21,189 nt of DNA from Fimenecus sp045578245. Its GTDB lineage: Bacteria; Bacillota; Clostridia; Oscillospirales; Acutalibacteraceae. The translations under genes were made by a program, and so were the position numbers. The stretch's first letter is position 1. Every line of letters begins with the position of its first letter. The notes below the pieces were generated by a model. That model saw nothing but the letters and a program-made list of their open reading frames with translations, ran no database searches and had not been told where the DNA came from. Location of the stretch: positions 1 through 21,189 of the forward strand of contig JAZNJX010000054.1 of the NCBI GenBank assembly GCA_045578245.1. The letters run 5' to 3'. Of this stretch, positions 8,209 through 16,145 are shown piece after piece.

Positions 8209-9642
8209 CTAAAAACCATTAAAATACTCTTTTATTATTTCCCTTTCATCAAAAGGGATTTTTTCATTTCCAACTATTTGACAGACTTCGTGACCCTTGC
8301 CTGCAAGAAGCACCAAATCGTTTTTTCTCGCTTTTTCTAGAGCAAACTCTATTGCCTGACGACGATTTTCTATTACTGCGATTCTCGCCTTTGATTTTTC
8401 CATTCCACAGAGAATATCATTTATTATAAGCAAGGGGTTTTCGTTTCGTGGATTGTCACTTGTTACAACAGCCACATCGGACATCTCCCCTGCAATTTTT
8501 CCCATTTCGGCACGTTTACTCTTATCTCTGTCACCACCACAACCGAAAACAACAATAACTTTTCCTTTTGTTATTTCACGGACACAGGAAAGAATATTCT
8601 GAAGTCCGTCGGGTGTATGTGCATAGTCTATCATCACGGTAAAATTCTTATTAATAGGTACGATTTCGGCTCTGCCTTTTACAGAACTGACTTTTGTGAT
8701 TGCCTTTGAAATTTCTTCAATATCAAAGCCGAGATTTATTAAAACCGACACTGCACACAGAGTGTTATATACAGTAAATCTACCGTAAAGTGGGGACTGA
8801 ATTCTACTTATACAGTCCATTCCAACAAATTCATATCTTATACCATTTTCATTGCACACAACATTTTTTGCAGTGTAATCTGCCTTATCGTCAACGGTTG
8901 AATATATGATTTTTCTGCAATTTATTTTATCTATGTTTTCTTTTATTATCTCATCATCAATATTTACACAAGCAAAATCAGACTGATTGAACAGGTCGAA
9001 TTTTGCACTTATATAATTCTCCATGCTGATGTGATAATCAAGATGTTCAGGGGTTATATTAGTCAATGCTGATGCACAAAATTCTATTCCGTAAACCCTT
9101 TTTTGTGCCAATGCTTGGGAAGAAACTTCCATAACGCAGTATTCACAACCATTTTGCACAATACTCCGAAAGATTTTTTGTAATTCCATGGGTTCAGGAG
9201 TTGTTAAAATCGAATCTTGATTTTCGTTTCCCCAACTGTTTTTCACCGTACCTATTATTCCGCACTTATGCCCTAAGGCTTCCAGAATATTTTTAATGAA
9301 AAAACTTGTTGAGGTTTTTCCGTTTGTACCAGTTACCCCGATAATTTTTAGTTCTTTTGTCGGATTTCCGTAAAAATTTGATGCAATCTGGGACAAAGCA
9401 CATCTTGTATCTTTAACAATAATCTGCTCACGAAGTCCCAAATCTCTGTTTGTCACTACAGCAACAGCGCCTTTTTCAATAGCCTTTTGAGCTAAGGAAT
9501 GACCGTCACAACGATTCCCATCGATACAGACAAACAGTGCATTTTTTAAGTTTTCATTATCCTTATCCGTTACTCTTTCAACGTCCCTTTCCTCATTCAC
9601 ATCCGGAGTTTTCACACCCTTTAAAAGTGAAGAAAGTTTCAT
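8209..9642 (-). CDS. murE: UDP-MurNAc-L-Ala-D-Glu:meso-diaminopimelate ligase MurE
   Basis: MurE adds the third amino acid of the peptidoglycan stem peptide. The 477-aa product has the N-terminal UDP-binding domain, the P-loop GVTGTNGKTS (102-111), the TTPEP motif (147-151), and Lys214 in SAKFDLF, the position carbamylated in Mur ligases. The C-terminal domain has MIDYAHTPDGL (337-347), FGCGGDRDKSKR and SDNPRNENP. The DNPR tetrad (396-399) is the established specificity motif for meso-diaminopimelate; lysine-adding enzymes differ there. I therefore predict mDAP-type peptidoglycan. GAGGT lies 6 nt before the ATG. It follows the PBP gene by 25 bases. Confidence 0.96.
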   Translation of the reverse strand: MKLSSLLKGVKTPDVNEERDVERVTDKDNENLKNALFVCIDGNRCDGHSLAQKAIEKGAVAVVTNRDLGLREQIIVKDTRCALSQIASNFYGNPTKELKIIGVTGTNGKTSTSFFIKNILEALGHKCGIIGTVKNSWGNENQDSILTTPEPMELQKIFRSIVQNGCEYCVMEVSSQALAQKRVYGIEFCASALTNITPEHLDYHISMENYISAKFDLFNQSDFACVNIDDEIIKENIDKINCRKIIYSTVDDKADYTAKNVVCNENGIRYEFVGMDCISRIQSPLYGRFTVYNTLCAVSVLINLGFDIEEISKAITKVSSVKGRAEIVPINKNFTVMIDYAHTPDGLQNILSCVREITKGKVIVVFGCGGDRDKSKRAEMGKIAGEMSDVAVVTSDNPRNENPLLIINDILCGMEKSKARIAVIENRRQAIEFALEKARKNDLVLLAGKGHEVCQIVGNEKIPFDEREIIKEYFNGF

Positions 9643-9667
9643 CGTTTTACCTCATATTATTAAATTT

Positions 9668-11884
9668 TTAGTCTGTCACATTTTCACTTGAACGGAAATA
9701 AACTGTAATTACCGTTCCTTGCTGTGCAGTATTTCCTGCAGGAATACTCTGTTTGTAGGAAACAACCTGGTTTGCACCCTGTGTTGCACCTGAAACCTTA
9801 ATATTAAAGCCTGAATTGATTGCAATCCTGTTTGCTTCAGAAATAGTAAGTCCTGAAAGGTTTGGAACTGTTCCATTCTGTCTATCAGCATTTTCCTCAG
9901 TATAAACTACAATAATACCGCCCTTTGGCATTGACTGATTTGATGATGGCATCTGTGAAACAACAGTTTTGCCATTACCGATAACCTTAACTGTAAATGT
10001 CGATGCCTGTGAGTTAACTTTATCAACTGTTGAGCCGATAAGATTTGGTGCAGTAACAGTTGCTGTCGTAAGCTCTTCGTCTGTGTACTGTGGGTCAACA
10101 TTCAGGTATGCAAGAATGTTTTCAAAAATCCTACCTGCGATAGGGGCTGCACCTGCACCACCCGTTCTGTAAAGCTGTGGTTCATCAACTGCGATTAAAA
10201 CTGCGATTTGTGGGTCATCTGCAGGAGCAAAGCCTGAGAATGATGCGATAACCTGATTATCTGTGTTAAGCTTTTCACTTGTACCGGTTTTTCCTGCAAT
10301 ATGATAGCCTGCAACATAGGCATTCTTTGCAGTACCCCATTCTACAACACCTTCCATGAGTTTTGTCATTGTCTGTGCTGTTTTCTGTGAGATTACCTGA
10401 CGTTTAACTGTTGGTTTCGTTTCAGAAAGTATATTTCCGTTTTCGTCAAGAACCTGCTTTACAACGTAAGGTGTCATAAGTTTGCCACCATTACCCAATG
10501 ATGCAACGGCAGTAATCATCTGAATTGGGGACACCTGGAATGTCTGACCGAAAGATGCAGAAGAAAGCTCTGCAATACCCATTTTGTCAACCGGATAATA
10601 GGTTTTTCCTGCAACAGGTACTGCTTCTGATGGAAGGTCAATTCCTGTTGTTTCAGTAAATCCGAATGCTTCAAAATATTTTGTGAAAGTCTGTTTCCCC
10701 ATTTTCTGTCCCATTGTAATGAAGAAAGTGTTACAGGAATTTGGTAAAGCCTCGGCAACTGTCTGTACACCGTGAACATGGTGATTAAAGCAGTGCTGAT
10801 AATAGTTTGCAACTTTAATTGAGCTTGTGCAATTATATGTAGTTTCTGTTGTCATTACACCCTCTTCAAGGGCTGCTGCTGCAACAAAAAGTTTAAAAAC
10901 TGAACCCGGCTCATAAGAGTCAGAGATTGTTCTGTTTCTCCACTGTGCATAGAGAGCATTGGTCTCTGCCTGTTTTTTCTCGTTTGCATCTTCCAAAGCT
11001 GCAATAGCCTCTTCCACCTTGGAAGAATAAATTTTATATGGACTGTTCAAATCGTAGTCAGGCACTGTTGCCATACCGAGAATTGCTCCAGTCTTAACAT
11101 CCATAATGATTCCGTACGCATTTTTTGCCTGAGTTTCTTCAACAGCCTGAATCAACTGCTGCTCAAGATAGTACTGAATTACCTCGTCTATTGTAAGTAC
11201 AAGGCTACTACCCTGCTCTGCATCATAAGTTGTTTCGTAATCATTAGGCATATCCCCTGCAAGAGCATTCTGTGCAGTGATAATTCTACCCGGTGAACCT
11301 GTAAGCTTTGAGTTATATTTAAGTTCAAGACCTGCTCTGCCTGTGTCCTCGGAGCCTGTAAAACCAATTACGGTTGATGCAAAAGAGCCAAGAGGATAAT
11401 AACGCTTTGTGTCAGGGTCAATACCAATGATGGTACCGAGTTTCTTATCCTTGTGCTGTGAAATGTATTCAAGCAGCTGTGCTTTCTGGTCGTTATCTAT
11501 CTGACCGATAATCTTTTCGTATCCACTTTGCTGACGATTAACTTTTTTTGTAACAGTCTCAGCATCAAGTCCAAAAATAGAAACAAAACCGTCAACAAGC
11601 AATGTTTTCTGCTCGTCAGTTTTGATTTTTGACGGATTTATATAAACAAGCCAGGCAGACGCACTCTGCGCAAGGACTTTCATATTTGAGTCATAAATTG
11701 TACCACGATTAGCAGCAACAATAGTATCACTCAACTGGTTTCGTTCCGCTTTAAGACGATATTCTTCGCCTTTTATAACCTGAATCCAGAAAAGATTTCC
11801 TATAAGTAGAATCAAGGCAGCACAAAAAATACAGAATGCCTTTAAAGAACGACTTTCCATTTTTTTAGTAGGTTTTCTTCCCAT
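9668..11884 (-). CDS. Class B penicillin-binding protein with two PASTA domains (FtsI/SpoVD/PBP2B type)
   Basis: This is a D,D-transpeptidase that crosslinks septal peptidoglycan, expected to pair with the FtsW encoded in the same operon. The 738-aa product has a short basic N-terminus, one transmembrane anchor (about 14-36) and a dimerisation/pedestal domain containing NRGTIYD. The transpeptidase domain has the active-site SVFK (Ser328-Lys331), SCN (383-385) and KTGT (532-535). Two C-terminal PASTA repeats follow (about 611-662 and 672-732), both beginning with a PNL/G pattern. All three catalytic motifs are intact. AAGGAAGTGG lies upstream of the ATG. The gene sits between ftsL and murE, the canonical place for ftsI/pbpB/spoVD. 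Whether it serves vegetative division or sporulation cannot be decided from one copy, so no symbol is given. Confidence 0.93.
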   Translation of the reverse strand: MGRKPTKKMESRSLKAFCIFCAALILLIGNLFWIQVIKGEEYRLKAERNQLSDTIVAANRGTIYDSNMKVLAQSASAWLVYINPSKIKTDEQKTLLVDGFVSIFGLDAETVTKKVNRQQSGYEKIIGQIDNDQKAQLLEYISQHKDKKLGTIIGIDPDTKRYYPLGSFASTVIGFTGSEDTGRAGLELKYNSKLTGSPGRIITAQNALAGDMPNDYETTYDAEQGSSLVLTIDEVIQYYLEQQLIQAVEETQAKNAYGIIMDVKTGAILGMATVPDYDLNSPYKIYSSKVEEAIAALEDANEKKQAETNALYAQWRNRTISDSYEPGSVFKLFVAAAALEEGVMTTETTYNCTSSIKVANYYQHCFNHHVHGVQTVAEALPNSCNTFFITMGQKMGKQTFTKYFEAFGFTETTGIDLPSEAVPVAGKTYYPVDKMGIAELSSASFGQTFQVSPIQMITAVASLGNGGKLMTPYVVKQVLDENGNILSETKPTVKRQVISQKTAQTMTKLMEGVVEWGTAKNAYVAGYHIAGKTGTSEKLNTDNQVIASFSGFAPADDPQIAVLIAVDEPQLYRTGGAGAAPIAGRIFENILAYLNVDPQYTDEELTTATVTAPNLIGSTVDKVNSQASTFTVKVIGNGKTVVSQMPSSNQSMPKGGIIVVYTEENADRQNGTVPNLSGLTISEANRIAINSGFNIKVSGATQGANQVVSYKQSIPAGNTAQQGTVITVYFRSSENVTD

Positions 11885-11911
11885 TTTGTGCCACTTCCTT
11901 TACATAAAATT

Positions 11912-11930
11912 TTGCTTTTTAATAAAGCAA
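11912..11930 (-). other. Hairpin 2 in the ftsL-PBP gap (near the PBP start)
   Basis: TTGCTTT and AAAGCAA form a perfect 7-bp stem with a 5-base loop, followed on the minus strand by AATTTT. It lies 28 bases upstream of the PBP start. The U-run is too weak for a confident terminator call; an attenuator or an RNA stability/processing structure is equally possible. Confidence 0.5.
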
Positions 11931-11931
11931 C

Positions 11932-11961
11932 GAGAGTCAACGGCAAAAGCCCCCAACTCTC
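11932..11961 (-). other. Hairpin 1 in the ftsL-PBP gap
   Basis: In minus-strand RNA, GAGAGU pairs with ACUCUC. Three wobble pairs, one mismatch and a GGC/GCC pairing around a UUUU loop extend the stem. No U-tract follows directly, so it is not a standard intrinsic terminator. It is separated from hairpin 2 by a single base. Together the two hairpins fill most of the 99-base gap, the longest inside the cluster upstream of ftsZ. Confidence 0.55.
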
Positions 11962-11983
11962 CTTTGTTTTCATATTAAATATA

Positions 11984-12511
11984 TTACTGATTATTGTTAT
12001 TTATGCTCTCCGATGATGCTACACTTTCACCGTTTACAACTGATACTCTGTCCTGAGATGACATATCAATATAATAAACCTGATAATCCTGAACCTTTGT
12101 CATTCCCAACTCGTTGGTTGCATACTCTTCAACATTATTTATGGATACTATTGCATTGAGTTCGTTTTGAAGTTTAACTGCATCACTCTGTGCAAGTTCA
12201 ATTTTCTTTTCTACTGAACTGATTTCACGGTTGATTTCGTCAAGCTTAACTCGGCTATAGATAGCCAAAGCCATAAACATCACAATCGCCATGGCAATAC
12301 ACATAATTTTTATAGTTTTTCTTGTTTCTGCTGCTGTCTGCTGACGAACTTGCTGAGCAGTTAATCTTGTCTTTTGAACAAGTTTTAAGTCCGGTCTTTT
12401 CTGTGGTGCAGGCTTAACCTTAGGCGCAGCTGAACCATTATAAGAAACTACTCGTTCGTTTCGGTTGTAATTATAATTGTATGCATATGCATTTCTGTTT
12501 TGTTGCGCCAA
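11984..12511 (-). CDS. ftsL: FtsL-like divisome protein (single TM, coiled coil)
   Basis: FtsL is a small bitopic protein that, with FtsB/DivIC and FtsQ/DivIB, activates septal synthesis by FtsW and its PBP. The 175-aa product has a cytoplasmic N-terminus of about 66 residues, rich in Asn/Tyr at first and then basic. A transmembrane helix (about 67-85), a coiled coil (about 88-121, heptad-like RVKLDEINREISSVEKK) and NNVEEYATNELGM, a pattern common to FtsL/FtsB, follow. The polar tail ends in SESINNNNQ. The start is a TTG with AAAGGAA 8 nt upstream; the ATGs just downstream are out of frame and no in-frame Met occurs before the TM segment, so the TTG is well supported. Primary sequence is poorly conserved in this family; the call rests on topology and on position between rsmH and the PBP gene. 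Confidence 0.85.
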   Translation of the reverse strand: MAQQNRNAYAYNYNYNRNERVVSYNGSAAPKVKPAPQKRPDLKLVQKTRLTAQQVRQQTAAETRKTIKIMCIAMAIVMFMALAIYSRVKLDEINREISSVEKKIELAQSDAVKLQNELNAIVSINNVEEYATNELGMTKVQDYQVYYIDMSSQDRVSVVNGESVASSESINNNNQ

Positions 12512-12535
12512 TGTTTCTCTTCCTTTACCTTAAAG

Positions 12536-13450
12536 TTATCTCAATCTTTCGATTGTACGGAGTCTTGCGCTTCGGCTTCTGTTGTTGGCATCAAGTTCGG
12601 ACTGTTTTGCTGACAAGCCTTTATTCACAAGTTTTCCTTCGGGGGTGTTTCCACAAACACAAACCGGAAATTCCTTAGGACAAGTACACCCTACTGTAAA
12701 TTCACGGAATTTTTCTTTTACTGTTCTGTCTTCAAGTGAATGGAAAGTGATTATCGAGAGTCTTCCACCAACTTTAAGACAATGGAACATATCTTCAACA
12801 GCACGGCTTAGAGTTGAAAGTTCATCGTTAACTTCAATTCTTATTGCCTGGAAAGTTTTTCTTGCAGGGAGTCCGTCACGACGATACTTTGCAGGAACTG
12901 AATCCTTTATAAGTTCTGCAAGTTCAAGAGTTGTTTCAATAGGTTTTGATTCTCTTGTCTTTACAATATTCTTTGCAATACTACGTGCAAACTTTTCTTC
13001 ACCATATCTGGTGATTATATTGCTAAGTTCATTTTCCGAATATTCATTCACCAAATCGTAAGCACTTTTTCCCGTTTTGCTCATTCGCATATCAAGAGGT
13101 GCATCGTGGTGGAAAGAAAATCCTCTTTCAGGAGTATCAAGCTGGAATGAGCTGACACCTAAATCAGCAAGAATTCCATCAGCCTGTCTGCCATTTAATA
13201 TATCTTTTATATTATTGAAATTATTGTTGACTATTTCTACCCTTGGGTCACCACCGATTCTTTCGGTAATTACCTGTATGGCGTCGGGGTCACGGTCAAT
13301 AGCAACGAGAGCGCCGTCCGGGATGCGTTCAAGGATTGCCTTTGAATGCCCCGCTCCGCCACAGGTACAGTCAACATACAAACCATCTTTTTTAATACCC
13401 AGTGAGTCAATAGTTTCATCAAAAAGAACTGAGATGTGTGAAAACTCCAT
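12536..13450 (-). CDS. rsmH: 16S rRNA (cytosine(1402)-N(4))-methyltransferase RsmH (MraW)
   Basis: RsmH methylates N4 of C1402 in the 16S rRNA decoding centre using S-adenosylmethionine. The 304-aa product begins MEFSHISVLFDETID, matching the usual HxxVLxxE start. It carries the SAM-binding loop VDCTCGGAGHS (26-36), ending in the acidic AIDRDPDA (50-57). The family segments ILADLGVSSFQLD, RGFSFHHDAPLDMRM and ITFHSLEDR follow, with a Cys-rich stretch (GCTCP, CVCG) near the C-terminus. I start it at the ATG at 13448-13450 because GGTGA lies 5 nt upstream; an ATG four codons earlier (13460-13462) is possible but has no clear binding site and adds residues not typical of the family. It follows mraZ closely, as in nearly all dcw clusters. 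Confidence 0.95.
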   Translation of the reverse strand: MEFSHISVLFDETIDSLGIKKDGLYVDCTCGGAGHSKAILERIPDGALVAIDRDPDAIQVITERIGGDPRVEIVNNNFNNIKDILNGRQADGILADLGVSSFQLDTPERGFSFHHDAPLDMRMSKTGKSAYDLVNEYSENELSNIITRYGEEKFARSIAKNIVKTRESKPIETTLELAELIKDSVPAKYRRDGLPARKTFQAIRIEVNDELSTLSRAVEDMFHCLKVGGRLSIITFHSLEDRTVKEKFREFTVGCTCPKEFPVCVCGNTPEGKLVNKGLSAKQSELDANNRSRSARLRTIERLR

Positions 13451-13468
13451 ACTGCTCACCATTCAAAA

Positions 13469-13864
13469 TCAGAAAACATCAAAGTTGATAAGTTCACTTA
13501 ACGGTTTAACATCCACTTTATAATTTTCTGTTGCCCAGATTTCAATTCTTGAACCTGCACCGATAATTGCAACATCTTTTAAGAGTGCTGCGTGTTCAAG
13601 CAAATCGTTTGTGAGAGTGATTCTTCCCTGTTTGTCTGCAGTCATATCAACTACCTGACTGAAGAATGCTCTCTGAATCTCACGATTATTTGTATTCATA
13701 AACTGACGGCTTACTTTTTCAAAACCCTCTTTTGTGTAAACATAAAGGCATTTTTCACTACCTTTGAAGACTACAAACTCTTCACCCAAAGCATCGCGGA
13801 ATTTAGCAGGAATGAAAACACGATTTTTCGCATCAAGACTATGGTAATATGCACTTTTGAACAT
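13469..13864 (-). CDS. mraZ: Transcriptional regulator MraZ
   Basis: MraZ is a small oligomeric DNA-binding protein of the SpoVT/AbrB-like fold. It is normally the first gene of the dcw cluster and represses or tunes that cluster by binding repeats near its own promoter. The 131-aa product begins MFKSAYYHSLDAKNRVFIPA, with the family motif DAKxRVxIPAKFRD. A second copy of the motif appears as DKQGRITLTNDLLEHA, giving the typical tandem swapped-hairpin layout. I start it at the ATG at 13862-13864: an in-frame GTG at 13874-13876 abuts the AAGGAG ribosome binding site and is not usable. The AAGGAG is 11 nt from the chosen ATG, slightly long. It heads the operon, 87 bases downstream of a strong promoter. 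Confidence 0.95.
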   Translation of the reverse strand: MFKSAYYHSLDAKNRVFIPAKFRDALGEEFVVFKGSEKCLYVYTKEGFEKVSRQFMNTNNREIQRAFFSQVVDMTADKQGRITLTNDLLEHAALLKDVAIIGAGSRIEIWATENYKVDVKPLSELINFDVF

Positions 13865-13923
13865 CGTAATCTTCACTCCTTTTTAGTTAATTTTTAAGTA
13901 ATTCCCCATTCAGGTGCAATTTC

Positions 13924-13942
13924 AGTGGAATTCTACTCCACT
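13924..13942. promoter_or_regulatory. Inverted repeat in the mraZ leader, candidate operator
   Basis: AGTGGA (13924-13929) and TCCACT (13937-13942) form a perfect 6-bp inverted repeat with a 7-bp spacer, just downstream of the -10 box and so near the expected transcription start. On the coding strand one arm reads AAAGTGGAG, and a TGGGG follows further down. MraZ proteins studied in other bacteria bind spaced direct repeats with a GTGG/TGGG core, so this could be part of an autoregulatory operator. The link to MraZ is inference. Confidence 0.4.
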
Positions 13943-13950
13943 TTGAATTC

Positions 13951-13979
13951 ATTATACAATAAAAAATATGATATTGCAA
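13951..13979 (-). promoter_or_regulatory. Sigma-A promoter of the mraZ/dcw operon
   Basis: On the minus strand TTGCAA (13974-13979) and a perfect TATAAT (13951-13956) are 17 bases apart. This gives a leader of about 80 bases before the mraZ ATG. It is the only strong promoter I see ahead of mraZ and probably drives the division and wall genes down to at least ftsQ. The stretch upstream of it (13980-14060) is A+T-rich and holds nothing else I recognise. Confidence 0.8.
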
Positions 13980-14060
13980 GAATTTTTTAAAATCTTTTAA
14001 CAAAATTTTTCTCCAAATTTTGGCAATATTACACAAACGCAAAATTTTGCAAAAAAAGAC

Positions 14061-14094
14061 AAAAAAATACCCCATTTCCGAAGAAATGAGATAT
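14061..14094 (-). terminator. Intrinsic terminator of pncB-ppa with UUCG tetraloop
   Basis: In minus-strand RNA a 12-bp stem (two G-U wobbles) is capped by a C(UUCG)G tetraloop and followed by seven U residues. It begins 17 bases after the ppa stop codon. The UUCG loop is an unusually stable tetraloop, so this should insulate the dcw promoter from pncB-ppa transcription. Confidence 0.92.
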
Positions 14095-14111
14095 TTCGAT
14101 AGTTTTCTACT

Positions 14112-14645
14112 CTATTTTACATATGTTTTTTTGTAATTTTCGATGGCATCTTCTATAATATCCACTGCTGCGAGAGCACCTTGAGCTTCATTAATTGCAG
14201 TATCTTTGTTTTCAAGCATTTTATATACTGTAAAGAAATGAGACATCTCATCAAAAATATGTTTTGGAAGTTGGCTGATGTCTTTATATCCATTGTATGT
14301 TGGGTCACCGAATGGAATTGCAATGATTTTATCGTCAGCGTGTCCCCCATCCACCATGGATATTACACCAATTGGATAGCAACGGACAAGCGCCATTGGT
14401 TCAATCTTTTCTGAACAGAGAACAAGCACATCCAATGGGTCATTGTCGTCAGCATAAGTTCTTGGAATAAAGCCATAGTTTGCAGGGTAGTGAGTTGATG
14501 TATGGAGAACTCGGTCAAGCTTCAAAAGACCTGTTTCCTTATCAAGCTCGTATTTCATTTTACTGCCCTTTGATATCTCAATTACAGCTTCAAAGTCTTT
14601 TCTTGTTATTCTTTCAGGAGATATATCGTGCCAGATATTTGTCAT
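14112..14645 (-). CDS. ppa: Soluble (family I) inorganic pyrophosphatase
   Basis: This cytoplasmic enzyme hydrolyses pyrophosphate to phosphate with divalent metals, pulling PPi-releasing reactions forward. The 177-aa product matches family I length. It has KMKYELDKETG (29-39), HYPANYGFIP (52-61), the metal-binding signature DNDPLDV (67-73), and the second acidic cluster D99...D104-D105-K106. All expected catalytic aspartates are present. Its ATG overlaps the stop codon of pncB by one base (TAATG), so it is translationally coupled. The upstream enzyme, nicotinate phosphoribosyltransferase, releases PPi, which makes the pairing biochemically sensible. The operon ends at a strong terminator just downstream. 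Confidence 0.96.
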   Translation of the reverse strand: MTNIWHDISPERITRKDFEAVIEISKGSKMKYELDKETGLLKLDRVLHTSTHYPANYGFIPRTYADDNDPLDVLVLCSEKIEPMALVRCYPIGVISMVDGGHADDKIIAIPFGDPTYNGYKDISQLPKHIFDEMSHFFTVYKMLENKDTAINEAQGALAAVDIIEDAIENYKKTYVK

Positions 14646-16087
14646 TATTTTTTCGCTCCTTTATGTTCTTCAATAAGGTCCCTGCGGATTCTCCACAAGT
14701 TCTCAGACAAGTCCACATAGTAAGTATGTGGGTTTTCGAATCGTTTAACTTCTTCCCAGAGGTTGTCAATCTGTTCTGAACAATAATCTCTGATTTCATT
14801 AACTGACGGTTCATCGTAAACACATTCACCTTTAACAAAAACAGGAACAAGCAATTTTCTTGCCACAAAATTTTCAACTTCTTTGCGTTTCCAAGTAAAG
14901 TCAGGGTCAAAAAGTGTATATGGTTTATTATCGTCAATCTCTTCGTTGTCGAGAGTAAGCACATCAGCAATAGCCTTACCTGTTTCACAGTCAAAAAGTC
15001 TGTAAAGCATTTTTGAGTGTGGAGTTGTGATTTTGCTTACATTCTCGGAAAGATTGATTTTTGGTATAATCTCCCCATCTTTTTCCACAGCAGAAAGCTT
15101 ATAAACACCACTGAAAAGGGGTGATGATGCAGAGTTAATCAGTCTTTCGCCAACAACAAAGCAGTCAACCTTTGCACCCTGAGAAATCATATCGTTGATA
15201 ATGTATTCGTCAAGTGAGTTTGATGCTGTAATATTGCAGTCAGGATAACCTGCTTCGTCAAGCATTTTTCGTACTTTCTTCGAAAGATAGGTTATGTCAC
15301 CTGAATCAATACGGACACTTACAGGACGTTTTCCCATAGGTTTTAAAACTGTATCAAATGCCTTGATAGCATTCGGCACACCTGAACGGATTGTATCGTA
15401 AGTATCAATAACCAACGAACAATTATCGGGATACTGTCTTGCGAATTCACAGAAGGCTTCATACTCCGATTCAAACATCTGCACCCAGCTGTGAATCATA
15501 GTGTTCATTGTAGGTATTCCGAACTTTTCACCCTGAACAACACCTGAAGTACCCACACAACCACCAATATAGGCAGCACGTGAGCCATAAAAAGCCATAT
15601 CAAAGCCGTTTGAACGACGAGTACCGAACTCAGCAACTGCAATACCCTTTGCTGCACGGACAAGACGATTTGCCTTTGTTGCAACAAGGCTCTGATGGTT
15701 CATACAAACAAGCAAAAGTGTTTCGATAAGCTGAGCCTGAACGATAGGTCCACGAACTTTAATTACAGGTTCGTTAGGAAAAACAGGTGTTCCCTCTGGA
15801 ACAGACCAGATGTCACACTCGAACTTGAAATCACGAAGATACTCAATAAATTCATCACAGATTCCCAAGGTTTTCAAATACTCTAAATCTTCGTCTTTAA
15901 ATGAGATATTTTTAATAAGTTCAATCATTCTTGAAAGTCCTGCAAAAATTGCAAAACCACCTTTATCAGGAACTTTTCTGAAATACAAATCAAAATGAGC
16001 AATTTCACTTGCTTTTCCACTCATGAAAAAGCCGTTAGCCATTGTAAGTTCATAAAGTTCTGTCATTAAAAAACGATTATTAACCAT
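14645..16087 (-). CDS. pncB: Nicotinate phosphoribosyltransferase
   Basis: This enzyme joins nicotinate and PRPP to make nicotinate mononucleotide and PPi, the entry to NAD via the Preiss-Handler salvage route. The 480-aa product begins with LMTELYELTMANGF and contains FRKVPDKGGFAIFAG, EFGTRRSNG (153-161), the GTSGV loop, the His199 region TMIHSWVQ (the phosphorylated-histidine position in this family) and RIDSGD (259-264). I start it at the ATG at 16085-16087: AGGAG lies 8 nt upstream, whereas a GTG three codons earlier overlaps the AGGAG itself. It is the first gene of a two-gene operon with ppa and is divergent from a nitroreductase gene. Length fits the bacterial long form. Confidence 0.95.
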   Translation of the reverse strand: MVNNRFLMTELYELTMANGFFMSGKASEIAHFDLYFRKVPDKGGFAIFAGLSRMIELIKNISFKDEDLEYLKTLGICDEFIEYLRDFKFECDIWSVPEGTPVFPNEPVIKVRGPIVQAQLIETLLLVCMNHQSLVATKANRLVRAAKGIAVAEFGTRRSNGFDMAFYGSRAAYIGGCVGTSGVVQGEKFGIPTMNTMIHSWVQMFESEYEAFCEFARQYPDNCSLVIDTYDTIRSGVPNAIKAFDTVLKPMGKRPVSVRIDSGDITYLSKKVRKMLDEAGYPDCNITASNSLDEYIINDMISQGAKVDCFVVGERLINSASSPLFSGVYKLSAVEKDGEIIPKINLSENVSKITTPHSKMLYRLFDCETGKAIADVLTLDNEEIDDNKPYTLFDPDFTWKRKEVENFVARKLLVPVFVKGECVYDEPSVNEIRDYCSEQIDNLWEEVKRFENPHTYYVDLSENLWRIRRDLIEEHKGAKK

Positions 16088-16106
16088 ACTAATCACTCCT
16101 GATAAT

Positions 16107-16135
16107 ATTTTATCAAATTATTCTATAAAAGTCTA
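16107..16135 (-). promoter_or_regulatory. Probable promoter of pncB-ppa
   Basis: On the minus strand TAGACT (16130-16135) and TAAAAT (16107-16112) are 17 bases apart. The -10 box matches 5 of 6 and the -35 box 4 of 6. It is 19 bases upstream of the pncB start. Its -35 box lies 10 bases from that of the divergent nitroreductase promoter, so one regulator could affect both; I see no clear operator. Confidence 0.5.
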
Positions 16136-16145
16136 TAACAAATTA

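Noticed and set aside
12582..13061. A 159-codon plus-strand open frame inside rsmH
   Set aside because: Antisense to RsmH with intact motifs; Ser/Leu-rich shadow protein with no recognisable domain.
13865..14111. Longest gene-free gap as a possible site for a small RNA
   Set aside because: The ppa terminator, the mraZ promoter, the inverted repeat and a short leader account for it; the remaining 80 bases are A+T-rich with no structure I could support.
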